64,000 nt of DNA from JBBTXG01 sp038062375 (GCA_038062375.1 JBBTXG010000005.1:62001-126000), one strand, 5' to 3'. Counted from the first letter of the stretch, positions 24,440-33,745 are shown. Numbers and translations are program-made. The notes: generated by a model not told the origin, from the sequence alone.

Positions 24440-24670
24440 GGCAAAGACTGTAAGTGCTCGCTGACTTTCTCTGGCGAGGCAGGAACCTCTGAAGGGAGCC
24501 CTTCACAGCCAAGCGCGAGCACCAAGTATTGTATAGCAGAGAACAGAGGTAAAGCTTGGCGAGAATGAGCAGCGGCCGACGCCATGCTTTCCTTTCCCCC
24601 GAAGGCCGACTGCGTGCTCCCTGAAGAGGTTTCTGACGAGCAAATCCGTGTTCAGGGGAGCAGTTACCAA
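24440..24670. ncRNA. Candidate structured RNA between rpmF and rnhB (strand uncertain)
   Basis: A gene-free stretch of about 230 nt dense in long-range pairing. GTAAGTGCTC (24450-24459) pairs with GAGCAGTTAC (about 24657-24666) in 9 of 10 positions as a possible closing helix. The alternative GTGCTCGC/GCGAGCAC (near 24454-24521) is perfect. The palindrome TGAAGGGAGCCCTTCA, the pairing GGCCG-CTGC/GCAG-CGGCC and the pairing GCTCCC-TGAA/TTCAGGGAGC add more. It is too folded for an ordinary spacer. I checked by eye for RNase P, SRP and tmRNA hallmarks and found none. Confidence 0.45.
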
Positions 24671-24694
24671 AGACTTAAACCTACATACAAAATA

Positions 24695-25348
24695 CTACAT
24701 ACCAGATACTATTCCCATGGAAGAAACGGGCTGAAAGCTCTTCCGGTGGATTTCACAAGGTCCATATCTTTCAAGCATCGCCACATGCAGCTTTGTCCCG
24801 TAGCCCTTGTGCCTGTCGAATCCATATTCGGGGTATTCGCGATGATATTTCCGCATGATTCGATCGCGTGTTACCTTCGCAATAATTGACGAAGCCATGC
24901 AGGAAAAGATTTTCGTATCTGCCTTTATCACTGCTTTCTGCGCAAGTGCCAAGTCAAGAAGGAAATTCCCATCGAGAATCAAAAAGTCTGGTTTGAGATT
25001 TTTTTTCTGGAGCTTTCGCCCCAAACTCGCTACCGCTCTATTCATTGCAAGTTTTGTGGCTTCAAATATGTTGATGGTATCTATGACGTGTTCTGAAACC
25101 TTGCCTATCCCCCATTGAATTTCCGGGTGATTCGTCAAAATCTCATACAGCTCGTCTCGCATTTGGGGCGTCAACTTCTTTGAATCGAAATCGCCCTGCG
25201 CACGGAATTTTGGATATTGCGATATGAAAACTGCGCCAGCTACCACTGGGCCTGCCAAAGGCCCTCTTCCGGCCTCATCAAGTCCCACAACAACTTTATA
25301 ACCCTGCTTCCACAACTCTCGTTCATAGCTCAATAAGCGATCTTGCAT
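24695..25348 (-). CDS. rnhB: Ribonuclease HII
   Basis: Removes ribonucleotides from RNA-DNA hybrids. Conserved VVVGLDEAGRGPLAGPVVAGAVF (catalytic Asp-Glu), DSKKLTPQMRDELYE, LILDGNF and SIIAKVTRDRIM are all present. I chose the second ATG (25348, 217 aa) because TAAAAT lies exactly 6 nt upstream, matching the leaderless pattern of this genome; the ATG at 25354 would abut the -10. It diverges from dnaE. Confidence 0.94.
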   Translation of the reverse strand: MQDRLLSYERELWKQGYKVVVGLDEAGRGPLAGPVVAGAVFISQYPKFRAQGDFDSKKLTPQMRDELYEILTNHPEIQWGIGKVSEHVIDTINIFEATKLAMNRAVASLGRKLQKKNLKPDFLILDGNFLLDLALAQKAVIKADTKIFSCMASSIIAKVTRDRIMRKYHREYPEYGFDRHKGYGTKLHVAMLERYGPCEIHRKSFQPVSSMGIVSGM

Positions 25349-25375
25349 AGCCATATTTTAAGCAGACAACCCTCC

Positions 25376-25404
25376 TTCTCATAAACCTCAAAATCATATA
25401 CAAT
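25376..25404 (+). promoter_or_regulatory. dnaE promoter (leaderless type)
   Basis: TTCTCA (25376-25381), 17-nt spacer, TACAAT (25399-25404), then 6 nt to the ATG at 25411. No Shine-Dalgarno is present. Confidence 0.6.
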
Positions 25405-25410
25405 TTGGTA

Positions 25411-28400
25411 ATGCCGAAGTTTACCCATTTACACGTGCATTCCCACTACTCCCTCTTGGATGGTTTGCCGAAAATAGACCAGCTTGTAGATCGCGTACAA
25501 GAGTTGGGAATGGATTCGGTTGCGCTCACCGATCACGGGAACATCTACGGAGCTATTGAGTTCTACAAAAAAGCAAAGGCAAAAGGGATTAAACCCATCG
25601 TAGGCTGCGAGATTTATCTTGCTTTTGAGAGCATGCACCAAGAACGTCCGAATATCGATGATACCATTTACCATCTGGTCGTGCTTGTCAAAAACGAAGA
25701 AGGATATCGAAACTTGGTAAAAATTCTCACCAAAGCGCACTTGGAAGGTTTCTATTACAAGCCGAGGGTAGATGAAGAATTTCTGGCAACGCACGCAAAA
25801 GGACTTATCGCGCTATCGGCGTGTCTCGCTGGAAAAGTCCCTTCTTTGATTATGGCAAAGAACATCGAGGGTGCAAAGAAGACTGCGCTCACATACCAAG
25901 AGATTTTCGGCTCGGAAAATTTCTATCTCGAACTTCAGCATCACCCCCATATCAAAGAACAAGAAACGGTAAATCAAAGTCTGCGGGCAATTGCCAAGGA
26001 AACGGGAATTCCTTTAGTGGCTACGGCAGACTCTCACTACTTAAGTCCTGAAGATGCGCAAGCCCAAGATATCCTAATGCTCATCAACACCAACTCCAAG
26101 CCAGACGATCCTGAACGTCTCACCATGAAATCAGATGATTTTTCGCTCAAATCAACAGCGCAAATGGCTGAAATCTTTGCAGAAAATCCAGAAGCTATCG
26201 AAAACACACAACGGGTAGCCCAGGCATGCAACCTCGAATTGCAATTGGGTAAAAATCTTTTGCCGCGATTCCCCTTGCCAGAAGGCAAAACCGCAGATGA
26301 ATACCTTGAAGAGTTGTGCTTGAAGGGCTTGGAAGAAAAACCCCAATATGCAAACTCCCTGGAAGCGCAAGAACGCCTCGAATACGAACTTGGGATAATC
26401 AAACAGACTGGCTTTGGCCCTTATTTCCTCATTGTGCAAGATTTTGTGAATTGGGCAAAAGATCACCACATCGTGGTGGGCCCCGGACGCGGTTCTGCCG
26501 CAGGGTCTATTGTCTCTTATCTCTTAAAAATTACCAATGTAGATCCCCTTACCTATGATCTTCTCTTTGAACGATTTTTGAATCCCGAACGTATCTCCCT
26601 GCCTGATATTGATCTCGATTTTACCGATACGCGCCGAGATGAAGTAATCGAATATGTGGCAGACAAATACGGCAGAGACAAAGTTGCGCAAATCATCACG
26701 TTTGGAACCATGGCTTCCAGAGCAGTGATTCGCGATGTGGGCAGGGCGCTTAGCTACGAATATAGTTACTGCGACCGAATGGCAAAAATGATCCCTTTTG
26801 GATATTCGCTCCAAAAAACTCTCACTCAAGTTACAGAATTTCGGGAGTTGTACGAGAGCGACGAAAACGCCAAGCGCTTAATTGACCTGGCAAAAAAACT
26901 CGAAGGCGTAGCGCGGCACGCTTCCACCCATGCCTGCGGCGTGGTGATTTCCGCAGAACCGCTCGAGAACCTCGTACCCCTGCAGCATCCCACCCAGAAC
27001 GACACTGCGATCGTTACCCAATACGAAATGCATAGCATTGAAGATATAGGACTTTTAAAAATGGATTTTCTTGGATTGAAAAACCTCACCATCATTGAAG
27101 ATACCTTAAAACGAATCTATGCAATCACCAAACAAAACATTGATATTGATATGATCCCCCGGGACGATCGGAGGGTGTATGCACTTCTCCAAGAAGGAAA
27201 CACCACTGGTATTTTTCAGCTCGAATCTGGCGGAATGCGCAGGTACTTAAAGGAATTAAGGCCAACTGAATTCGAGGATATCGTCGCAATGGTAGCGCTC
27301 TATCGCCCGGGCCCCATGGAACTCATCCCTGAATATATCGCGCGCAAACACGGAAAGAAACGCATCGAATACCTCCATCCCAAACTAGAACCAATCCTCA
27401 AAACCACCCAAGGAATTTGCATCTACCAAGAGCAGTTAATGCAAATTGCGCGCGACCTCGCCGGATTTACGTTGGGCGAAGCAGACGTGCTGCGCAAGGC
27501 AGTCGGAAAGAAAATCGAATCTCTGTTGCTCGAACAAAAACAAAAAATCGTTGAAGGAATGAAGAATAATGATATTGAAGAGAAGATCGCCAAACAGTTG
27601 TGGGAATGGGTGTTGCCCTTCGCGCATTATGGGTTCAATCGGAGTCATTCGGCCTGTTACGCCACGATCGCCTACCAAACCGCTTGGTTAAAAGCCCATT
27701 ATCCAACGGAATTCATGGCAGCGCTTCTTACTTCCGAACGCAACGATGTGGAACGGATCGCCTTTCTCATTGATGAAACACGAAAGATGAGAATTGAAGT
27801 GCTCCCTCCTGATATCAATGAGAGCTTTAGTTTCTTTAGCGTAGTTCCAAGGAAAAATCAGATTCGATTCGGACTCTTGGCGATCAAGAACGTCGGGGAA
27901 GGAATTGTTGCCACGATTATTCAAGAAAGAAAAGAAAGGGGAGCCTATCAATCGATGCAAGATTTTATTTCTCGAATTGCGAGCAAAGATTTGAACAAGA
28001 AATCAATGGAAAGCTTGATCAAGGGTGGGGTATTTGACCGATTTGGGGAACGAAATCAGTTCTTAACCAATATGGATCGCCTCCTCACAATCGCGAGAGA
28101 AAATCAAAGAGTGCGCCAAAACGGTCAAAAAGGGCTTTTTGATCTCCTCGGAACTCAACAAAGTTCACCCTCCATCATCTTTAACCCTGCGCCTCCTGCA
28201 AAAGAACAAGAAATGCTTATCTGGGAGAAAGAACTCCTCGGCTTATATGTGAGTTCTCATCCCTTGAAAGGAATAAAGAATATTTTAGAGAGTAGGGCGT
28301 ACGCCATTCGGAATCTTGAGGAACTCGTCATGAACAGGGAACAAGCGACCTCTAAATTTCACTTTACGAAACAACGTGAACGTGTACGCATCGGAGGAAT

Positions 28401-28629
28401 CATTTCCTCCATCAAAAAAATTATTACCAAAACTGGCAAGCCAATGCTCTTCATCGGGTTAGAGGACCTCACCGATAGAATTGAAGTGGTAGTCTTCCCT
28501 TCTGTCTTGGGAGAAAACCCTACTGCTTTTCAAGAAAATAAAATCGTATTCGTCACGGGGCGGCTTGATAGCCGCAACGGAGAGCGAAAATTTATCGCAG
28601 AAGAAGTAGAAGAGATTACAGAGTTATGA
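25411..28629 (+). CDS. dnaE: DNA polymerase III alpha subunit (DnaE type)
   Basis: Replicative polymerase, 1072 residues. N-terminal PHP domain (FTHLHVHSHYSLLDG ... ALTDHGNIYG), then the polymerase palm with VGPGRGSAAGSIVSYLL and the catalytic acidic PDIDLDFTDTRRDEVIEYV, the fingers with HASTHACGVV and YRPGPMELIPEYIARKHG, helix-hairpin-helix, and a C-terminal OB fold (VRIGGIISSIKKIITKTGKPMLFIGLEDLTDRIEVVVFP). ATG 25411 gives MPKFTHLHVHSHYS, the family start. No PolC exonuclease insert. Confidence 0.97.
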   Translation: MPKFTHLHVHSHYSLLDGLPKIDQLVDRVQELGMDSVALTDHGNIYGAIEFYKKAKAKGIKPIVGCEIYLAFESMHQERPNIDDTIYHLVVLVKNEEGYRNLVKILTKAHLEGFYYKPRVDEEFLATHAKGLIALSACLAGKVPSLIMAKNIEGAKKTALTYQEIFGSENFYLELQHHPHIKEQETVNQSLRAIAKETGIPLVATADSHYLSPEDAQAQDILMLINTNSKPDDPERLTMKSDDFSLKSTAQMAEIFAENPEAIENTQRVAQACNLELQLGKNLLPRFPLPEGKTADEYLEELCLKGLEEKPQYANSLEAQERLEYELGIIKQTGFGPYFLIVQDFVNWAKDHHIVVGPGRGSAAGSIVSYLLKITNVDPLTYDLLFERFLNPERISLPDIDLDFTDTRRDEVIEYVADKYGRDKVAQIITFGTMASRAVIRDVGRALSYEYSYCDRMAKMIPFGYSLQKTLTQVTEFRELYESDENAKRLIDLAKKLEGVARHASTHACGVVISAEPLENLVPLQHPTQNDTAIVTQYEMHSIEDIGLLKMDFLGLKNLTIIEDTLKRIYAITKQNIDIDMIPRDDRRVYALLQEGNTTGIFQLESGGMRRYLKELRPTEFEDIVAMVALYRPGPMELIPEYIARKHGKKRIEYLHPKLEPILKTTQGICIYQEQLMQIARDLAGFTLGEADVLRKAVGKKIESLLLEQKQKIVEGMKNNDIEEKIAKQLWEWVLPFAHYGFNRSHSACYATIAYQTAWLKAHYPTEFMAALLTSERNDVERIAFLIDETRKMRIEVLPPDINESFSFFSVVPRKNQIRFGLLAIKNVGEGIVATIIQERKERGAYQSMQDFISRIASKDLNKKSMESLIKGGVFDRFGERNQFLTNMDRLLTIARENQRVRQNGQKGLFDLLGTQQSSPSIIFNPAPPAKEQEMLIWEKELLGLYVSSHPLKGIKNILESRAYAIRNLEELVMNREQATSKFHFTKQRERVRIGGIISSIKKIITKTGKPMLFIGLEDLTDRIEVVVFPSVLGENPTAFQENKIVFVTGRLDSRNGERKFIAEEVEEITEL

Positions 28630-28655
28630 TATACAGTAAGATAATCTGAAGAACC

Positions 28656-30497
28656 ATGAAAATACCAAAAAATATGTCCACTGACACCGAATCCCCCCCG
28701 ATCGAATATACTCGTCATTCCTTTGCCCATCTCTTGGCTGCGGCGGTGAAAAAGTTTTATCCGAAAGCGCAGTTGGCTATAGGACCGGTTATTGAAAACG
28801 GGTTTTATTATGACTTTGGAAACATAAAAATTACCGAAGAGGACCTGCCGAAAATCGAGGCGGAAATGCGAAAAATCGCTTCCCAAAACCTAACCTTTAT
28901 CAAAAAATTATGGCCGGCAAGTAAGGCTTCTATGCATTTTAAAAAAGAAGGAGAACCATTCAAGGTTGAACTCATAGAAGATCTCGGCAGAGAGAAGGGA
29001 AAGAAAAGAGATAGCAAGCAATCGGCAATGGGCAAACCATTGAAGGTTGGCATGGTCTCCACTGGAGACATTTTTTTGGATCTTTGCCGCGGTGGTCACG
29101 TAAAAAATACGCGCGAACTTCCATCGGACGCTTTCAAACTTACCAGAGTGGCAGGAGCTTACTGGCGAGGAGATGAGAAAAACCCCATGCTTACCCGTAT
29201 TTACGGAGTTGCTTTTCAGACAAAAAAAGAACTTGATCAATATCTCTGCCAGCAGGAAGAAGCAAAGAAGAGAGATCACCGAATGTTGGGAGAAAAATTA
29301 AAACTTTTTACGTTTGCCCCCCAAGTAGGCCCCGGCCTGCCCCTTTGGCTTCCCAATGGCACCATTGTAAGAGAGGAAATCGAAAGGTATGCAAAAAAGA
29401 TAGAACAAGAATGGGGATACGAACGGGTGATCACTCCCCACATTGCGAAAGAAGAACTTTATAAAATCTCCGGCCATCTTCCCTACTATGCAGACAGTAT
29501 GTTTCCTGCCATGAAATTAGATGACGGAAACTACTATCTGAAAGCGATGAATTGCCCCCATACCCACATGATTTACAAATCGAGTCCTCACAGCTACCGT
29601 GAACTTCCGATTCGTTACGCAGAGTTTGGGACCGTATATCGCTATGAACGATCAGGCACCTTGGCTGGACTTTTGAGGGTACGTGGTTTTACTCAAAATG
29701 ATGCACATATCTATTGTCGAGAAGATCAAGCAGAGGACGAATTTCTCCAAGTTATGAAATTGCACGAGTTTTGGTATCGCGAGGTATTTGGGATCAAAGA
29801 TTTTTATATGCGCCTTTCTTTGCCCTCCGAAGATAAGAAAAAATATGCGGATGCTCCCGAGGCATGGAGAAAATCGCTGCGCATCTTGAAAAGGGCAATC
29901 AAGCGCTCCGAACTTCCTGTTGTAGAAGTCCAAGACGAGGCAGCATTTTATGGTCCTAAAATAGACTTTCAAATCAGAAGCGTTATAGGACGAGAAGAAT
30001 CGGCTTCCACGAATCAGCTTGATTTTTTGGCTACCCAGCGATTTGACCTTACCTATCGAGATACGGATGGAAAAGAAAGGCCAATATATGTTATTCATCG
30101 AGCGCCGCTCGGATCGCACGAACGATTTATTGCCTTTTTAATTGAGCATTATGCGGGTGCCTTTCCCCTGTGGTTAGCTCCCGAACAAATTTGGATAGTA
30201 CCGCTATCTGAACGATTTCTTTCTTTTGCTCAAACCATCCGGAACGAAATGCTCAACCATAACGGAGAGCTTCGCATAAAAATAAAAGATGAGACAGAGA
30301 CTCTTGGAAAGAAGATCCGGGAAGGAGAACTCCAGAAAATTCCCTACCTTCTGATTGCCGGGGAACGAGAAAAAAGGGATAATACGGTAAGCGTGAGGAT
30401 GAGACGAAAAGGGGACTTGGGCAGCATGAAACTGGAACAATTTCTCCAAAAGGTAACGCAAGAACTGAATCCTCTCAACTCGGAACATTCCATCTGA
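28656..30497 (+). CDS. thrS: Threonyl-tRNA synthetase lacking the TGS domain
   Basis: 613 residues. The N-terminal TGS domain of typical ThrRS is absent and the protein starts directly in the editing domain (YTRHSFAHLLAAAVKKFYP, then CRGGHVKNTRELP). The class II catalytic core is complete: AMNCPHTHMIYKSSPHSYRELPIRYAEFGTVYRYE (zinc Cys), GFTQNDAHIYC (zinc His), IHRAPLGSHERFIAFLIEHYAG (zinc His). The anticodon-binding domain follows. The start is ATG 28656 or 28674; the 26-nt gap to dnaE suggests cotranscription. Confidence 0.95.
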   Translation: MKIPKNMSTDTESPPIEYTRHSFAHLLAAAVKKFYPKAQLAIGPVIENGFYYDFGNIKITEEDLPKIEAEMRKIASQNLTFIKKLWPASKASMHFKKEGEPFKVELIEDLGREKGKKRDSKQSAMGKPLKVGMVSTGDIFLDLCRGGHVKNTRELPSDAFKLTRVAGAYWRGDEKNPMLTRIYGVAFQTKKELDQYLCQQEEAKKRDHRMLGEKLKLFTFAPQVGPGLPLWLPNGTIVREEIERYAKKIEQEWGYERVITPHIAKEELYKISGHLPYYADSMFPAMKLDDGNYYLKAMNCPHTHMIYKSSPHSYRELPIRYAEFGTVYRYERSGTLAGLLRVRGFTQNDAHIYCREDQAEDEFLQVMKLHEFWYREVFGIKDFYMRLSLPSEDKKKYADAPEAWRKSLRILKRAIKRSELPVVEVQDEAAFYGPKIDFQIRSVIGREESASTNQLDFLATQRFDLTYRDTDGKERPIYVIHRAPLGSHERFIAFLIEHYAGAFPLWLAPEQIWIVPLSERFLSFAQTIRNEMLNHNGELRIKIKDETETLGKKIREGELQKIPYLLIAGEREKRDNTVSVRMRRKGDLGSMKLEQFLQKVTQELNPLNSEHSI

Positions 30498-30520
30498 TTT
30501 TAACATCTAACCATCTCTTT

Positions 30521-32131
30521 ATGGAACTCTCACCAAAAGTTCACACATTAATCAAGGAATATCAATTGTGGGAAAAGGAGAAAATGCATGAAAGAGACGA
30601 GGGAAACGCAATCTCGGTGGATGAGGTTGCAGCCACCGTCGCGTCGTTTTATGAAAAGATTCGAGGCATTGTGGATTGGCGCGAAGAACACCTCCTGCGC
30701 AAAACCGCCATTGAGCGAATTCTGAAGCGCCGAATTATCACAAACAAACGCAGTGAAGAATTCGCGGAGGGTTTTCTCCAAGAATTAGTGCGAGGAGGTC
30801 ATTTTCCAAACAACAGTCTCCCTCTCAAAAAAATAGATGAGATTCAACGAATCGTTGAGAAATACGTATTTATCAGCGAACACGGCCGTTCTACGCAATC
30901 AGTCTCTCTCGGAAAAATCGAAGACTGGCTCTGGTCAATTGCAACGTGTGAGATCGAAGAAGCGCTCTCGCTTCCTCGAAGAGAAAAAGCTCTCATTGAA
31001 TTTATGTATGAAGAGCTTCAAACCCGTATTCAGATAGAGGACAAAAAGGGGCCTCGTGGGGTGCCGATTTCCAATGACGAGCGATCTCTTCAGGTCTATA
31101 TTGCCGTCCAGAGAACACTCTTCAAACTAGATAGCGCTACTATTACCTATCACATCATCGAGAAATTCTATGCCGATTGGTCAAACCCATCGCAAGAAAC
31201 TCTCTTGAACGTTTCTCAAGACCTCGCACGCCTCTATGAAAAGATTCGATATGCGCTTTCCCATCCGTATGCGGAAAAATTTTACCAGGTAGCGGAAAAA
31301 TACGACACCCCCTATCTCATCTTGGGAGATATCATCGCAGAGAATCCCGAAACATTTTTGCAATTAACCGATAACTTCTCTGAATTTGAAGAAACAATAA
31401 AAAGTATCTACGAGCAAAGACTTTTAAGACTCAAGGGAAGGATTCGAAGAGCTGCATTCTATAGCACCCTCTCTGTATTCCTCACCAAGATCTTACTTGC
31501 ATTGTCCATTGAAATCCCGGTAGATCAATATCTCGCACACGGCTTGAATTACACTGCTCTCGGGACCAGCGTAGCGATTCCACCTCTCCTCATGCTCTTT
31601 CTTGTGATAAGCGTACAAACCTCGTCTCAACAGAATGTCAATCGAGTAGTCACCGAAGTAATACGACTAACCTTTCTAACCCAAGAACAGAAGGAACCAT
31701 ACAAAATTCGTGCTCTTGGAAAACCAAGAAGTTCTTCTGTGATGGCAATCGTATATGGAATGTACTTTTCGAGTTTCCTCCTCACATTCGGCGGAATTGC
31801 CTTCATCCTCTACAGCCTCGAATTCAGCACGCTCTCTATCCTTATCCTTGTCACATTCCTCTCGCTTGTATCATTTGCAGGCACCAGAATACGCAAACGA
31901 GCGCGCGAACTCATGATGGAGGTGGAAAAAGAAGGGCTATTCTTTGGAATCTTTGATTTTTTTGCGCTCCCCATGATCCAATTCGGAAAATGGCTTTCCA
32001 ATCAACTCGTGAGGTACAACCTTATCGTGCTGCTCCTCAATTTTCTTATTGAAATCCCGCTCCAAGTGTTTGTGGAATTCCTCGAGCAATGGAGAATGTT
32101 TCTGAAAGAGAAGAAGGAAGAAATACATTAA
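30521..32131 (+). CDS. Large conserved membrane protein of unknown function (536 aa)
   Basis: The N-terminal 300 residues are soluble, charged and mostly helical, including VASFYEKIRGIVDWREEHLLRKTAIERILKRR and a repeat-like FxEFEETIKSIYEQRLLRLKGRIRR before the membrane part. Four hydrophobic segments follow (about 310-330, 340-365, 405-430 and 432-452), then an amphipathic C-terminus ending FVEFLEQWRMFLKEKKEEIH. I recall proteins of this size and layout as CPR-specific hypotheticals next to housekeeping genes; no function is assigned. It lies between thrS and miaA on the plus strand. Confidence 0.75.
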   Translation: MELSPKVHTLIKEYQLWEKEKMHERDEGNAISVDEVAATVASFYEKIRGIVDWREEHLLRKTAIERILKRRIITNKRSEEFAEGFLQELVRGGHFPNNSLPLKKIDEIQRIVEKYVFISEHGRSTQSVSLGKIEDWLWSIATCEIEEALSLPRREKALIEFMYEELQTRIQIEDKKGPRGVPISNDERSLQVYIAVQRTLFKLDSATITYHIIEKFYADWSNPSQETLLNVSQDLARLYEKIRYALSHPYAEKFYQVAEKYDTPYLILGDIIAENPETFLQLTDNFSEFEETIKSIYEQRLLRLKGRIRRAAFYSTLSVFLTKILLALSIEIPVDQYLAHGLNYTALGTSVAIPPLLMLFLVISVQTSSQQNVNRVVTEVIRLTFLTQEQKEPYKIRALGKPRSSSVMAIVYGMYFSSFLLTFGGIAFILYSLEFSTLSILILVTFLSLVSFAGTRIRKRARELMMEVEKEGLFFGIFDFFALPMIQFGKWLSNQLVRYNLIVLLLNFLIEIPLQVFVEFLEQWRMFLKEKKEEIH

Positions 32132-32145
32132 AGAAACTGTATGGT

Positions 32146-33030
32146 ATGTATCCACTTATTGTCATCGTGGGGCCTACAGCGTCAGGGAAAAGCAGCCTCG
32201 CGGTAAGGCTTGCGAGGGAATCCAATGGGGAAATCATCTCTGCTGATTCAAGACAGGTGTATCAAGGGATGGATGTTGGGTCAGGAAAGATACCGAAACA
32301 ACAGAGGATGGGTATCCCCCATCATCTGTTGGATGTTGCTTCTCCAAAACGGAGATTTACGGTTGCTCAATATCAAAAACTCGCATTGCAGATAATCCGC
32401 CAAGTCCACAAGAGAGGAAAATTGCCTTTGCTTGTTGGCGGCAGTCCGTTTTATGTCTATTCGGTGGTAGACGGAATTCAAATCCCTGAAGTCAAACCAA
32501 ATCTCAAGTTACGAGCCAGACTCGAAAGGTTGAGGAGTGACGAGCTTTACCGAAAACTTCAACAACTCGATCCTCAAAGAGCAAAAACAATTGAACAAAA
32601 AAATCCAAGGCGACTCATCCGAGCTTTAGAAATCGTGCTTGGAACTAAAAAACCGGTTCCCTCTTTGCGAAAAAATCCACTCCCCTACCCTGCTTTGCTG
32701 CTTGGTATTTATAAATCCAACGAGGAACTCAAAAAGTTAATCGCAAAAAGATTGGAACTTCGTCTTCACAAAGGAATGATAGCCGAAGTAAAAAAATTGA
32801 AAGAGTCGGGCCTCTCGTGGAAGCGGCTTGAAGAATTCGGGTTAGAGTATCGTTTTGTCGCGCAATATCTCCAAAGGAAAATTTCGCGGCAAGAAATGCT
32901 AAACTCTATTCAGAGAGAAACTGAACATTTTGCTCGCCGCCAAATGGCCTGGTTCAAAAAAGACCAACGAATCTGCTGGATCAAAAACGATGATGAAGCA
33001 CGTATACTTGTAAAAAAATTTCTCAAATAA
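32146..33030 (+). CDS. miaA: tRNA dimethylallyltransferase
   Basis: Adds a dimethylallyl group to A37 of tRNAs reading UNN codons. P-loop VGPTASGKSSLA, then ISADSRQVYQGMDVGSGK, PHHLLDV, LVGGSPFYVYSVVDG (TGLY-like) and the C-terminal FARRQMAWFKKDQRICWI are diagnostic. I chose ATG 32146 (294 aa), which starts MYPLIVIVGPTASGKS; an upstream in-frame ATG at 32089 would overlap the membrane-protein gene by 43 nt. It links to the isoprenoid pathway as a DMAPP consumer. Confidence 0.93.
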   Translation: MYPLIVIVGPTASGKSSLAVRLARESNGEIISADSRQVYQGMDVGSGKIPKQQRMGIPHHLLDVASPKRRFTVAQYQKLALQIIRQVHKRGKLPLLVGGSPFYVYSVVDGIQIPEVKPNLKLRARLERLRSDELYRKLQQLDPQRAKTIEQKNPRRLIRALEIVLGTKKPVPSLRKNPLPYPALLLGIYKSNEELKKLIAKRLELRLHKGMIAEVKKLKESGLSWKRLEEFGLEYRFVAQYLQRKISRQEMLNSIQRETEHFARRQMAWFKKDQRICWIKNDDEARILVKKFLK

Positions 33031-33072
33031 AAAAGGGGAACCGAACATCACATAGATTCTTTCCCCTTTATC
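33031..33072. terminator. Bidirectional terminator between miaA and the winged-helix gene
   Basis: AAAGGGGAA and TTCCCCTTT form a 9-bp stem, with A-runs and T-runs on both outer sides. It lies between convergent genes and overlaps the 3' end of the minus-strand gene. Confidence 0.75.
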
Positions 33073-33425
33073 TCTTCACCTGAAATCATAACTTTGTAAT
33101 ACTCAAGAAAGGCATCTACCGACTTCTCCCCAAGAGGAGTTATTTCGTAGGTGTAAAAAGGATCTGTACTTTGCTTTTTCGGATAGGGCGTCCGGACAAT
33201 CAAGCCCTTTTGTTGCAAGACTAGGGTTGTCCTTGATATGGACTGGTTCGTGATCTCCAGTCTAACAAATTGAACTACCTTTTTCTTAAGTTCAGCAAAT
33301 ATTATCCCTCCTTTTTGCTCCCTTAAGACAATCAAAATTGCCAAATACAGGGGTTCCCCTTGGAGCAACTTGCTCTGAATGGACATAATCCAGAGTACCT
33401 GTTCAAGACCCTTCATATCCTTCAT
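33048..33425 (-). CDS. Winged-helix transcriptional regulator (PadR/MarR-like)
   Basis: 125 residues with a wHTH pattern: LAILIVLREQKGGIIFAELKKKVVQFVRLEITNQSISRTTLVLQQKGLIVRTPYPKKQSTDPFYTYEIT, i.e. helix-turn-helix followed by a wing with PFYTYEITPLGEKSVDAFLEYY. This resembles PadR/MarR-type repressors. GAGGAGG is 7-8 nt upstream of ATG 33425, and a TTGCAA-N17-TTAATA promoter candidate lies further upstream. It stands alone just after a stand-alone RNA gene. Target and ligand unknown. Confidence 0.65.
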   Translation of the reverse strand: MKDMKGLEQVLWIMSIQSKLLQGEPLYLAILIVLREQKGGIIFAELKKKVVQFVRLEITNQSISRTTLVLQQKGLIVRTPYPKKQSTDPFYTYEITPLGEKSVDAFLEYYKVMISGEEIKGKESM

Positions 33426-33526
33426 CGCTATTGCCTCCTCTAACTTTCTGCCTTCTATTAAACTACATTTTACACTCTTTGCAAATTCTTTTCCGCAGCC
33501 GATTTTTTTATTAAGTCGTAATTATT

Positions 33527-33711
33527 AAAAAAACGAGGGAGAGAGGCGATGGCGCATTCGCGCTGCCGCCTTTCTCCCCCTTTACCAGTGTCACTCCTTC
33601 ATGGTGGCAGTCACCAATCCGGAGGTTTGGAACGGAGGGAAGTGAACCCACCCTTCGTCCCAATTCAGGGATGGAATTTCGATGTTGTGGAGCGAGTGTC
33701 CCGCCCCACAA
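33527..33711 (-). ncRNA. Stand-alone structured RNA of about 185 nt, unknown class
   Basis: It has its own promoter (33745-33717) and its own terminator. The transcript starts near 33710. Hairpins visible on the minus strand include TTGTGGGG/CTCCACAA at the 5' end, CCATCCC/GGGTGG around ATCCCTGAATTGGGA, and CCAA/TTGG around CTCCGG. The 3' end is a very strong stem (GGGAGAAAGGCGGCAGCGC with GCGCCATCGCCTCTCTCCC) followed by TTTTTTT. Short ORFs inside have no ribosome site. 6S RNA is possible (a stretch CTCCGGATTGGTGA loosely recalls it), but I cannot assign a family. Confidence 0.65.
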
Positions 33712-33716
33712 ACAAT

Positions 33717-33745
33717 ATACTATCATATTCTTTTTATTTTGTCAA
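33717..33745 (-). promoter_or_regulatory. Promoter of the 185-nt RNA
   Basis: TTGACA (33745-33740), 17-nt spacer, TAGTAT (33722-33717). The -35 lies inside the last codons of gatB (Leu-Thr-Lys-stop). The -35 and spacer are identical, base for base, to the promoter at 54354-54326. Confidence 0.75.

Noticed and set aside
24440..24670. RNase P, SRP or tmRNA as identity of the folded region
   Set aside because: None of the conserved signatures (GAGGAAAGTCC, GGAAGCAG-type loop, tRNA-like ends) could be found on either strand.
33511..33726. 71-codon ORF on the minus strand
   Set aside because: It spans a promoter, a structured RNA and a terminator hairpin; the start lies at the -10 and there is no ribosome site.
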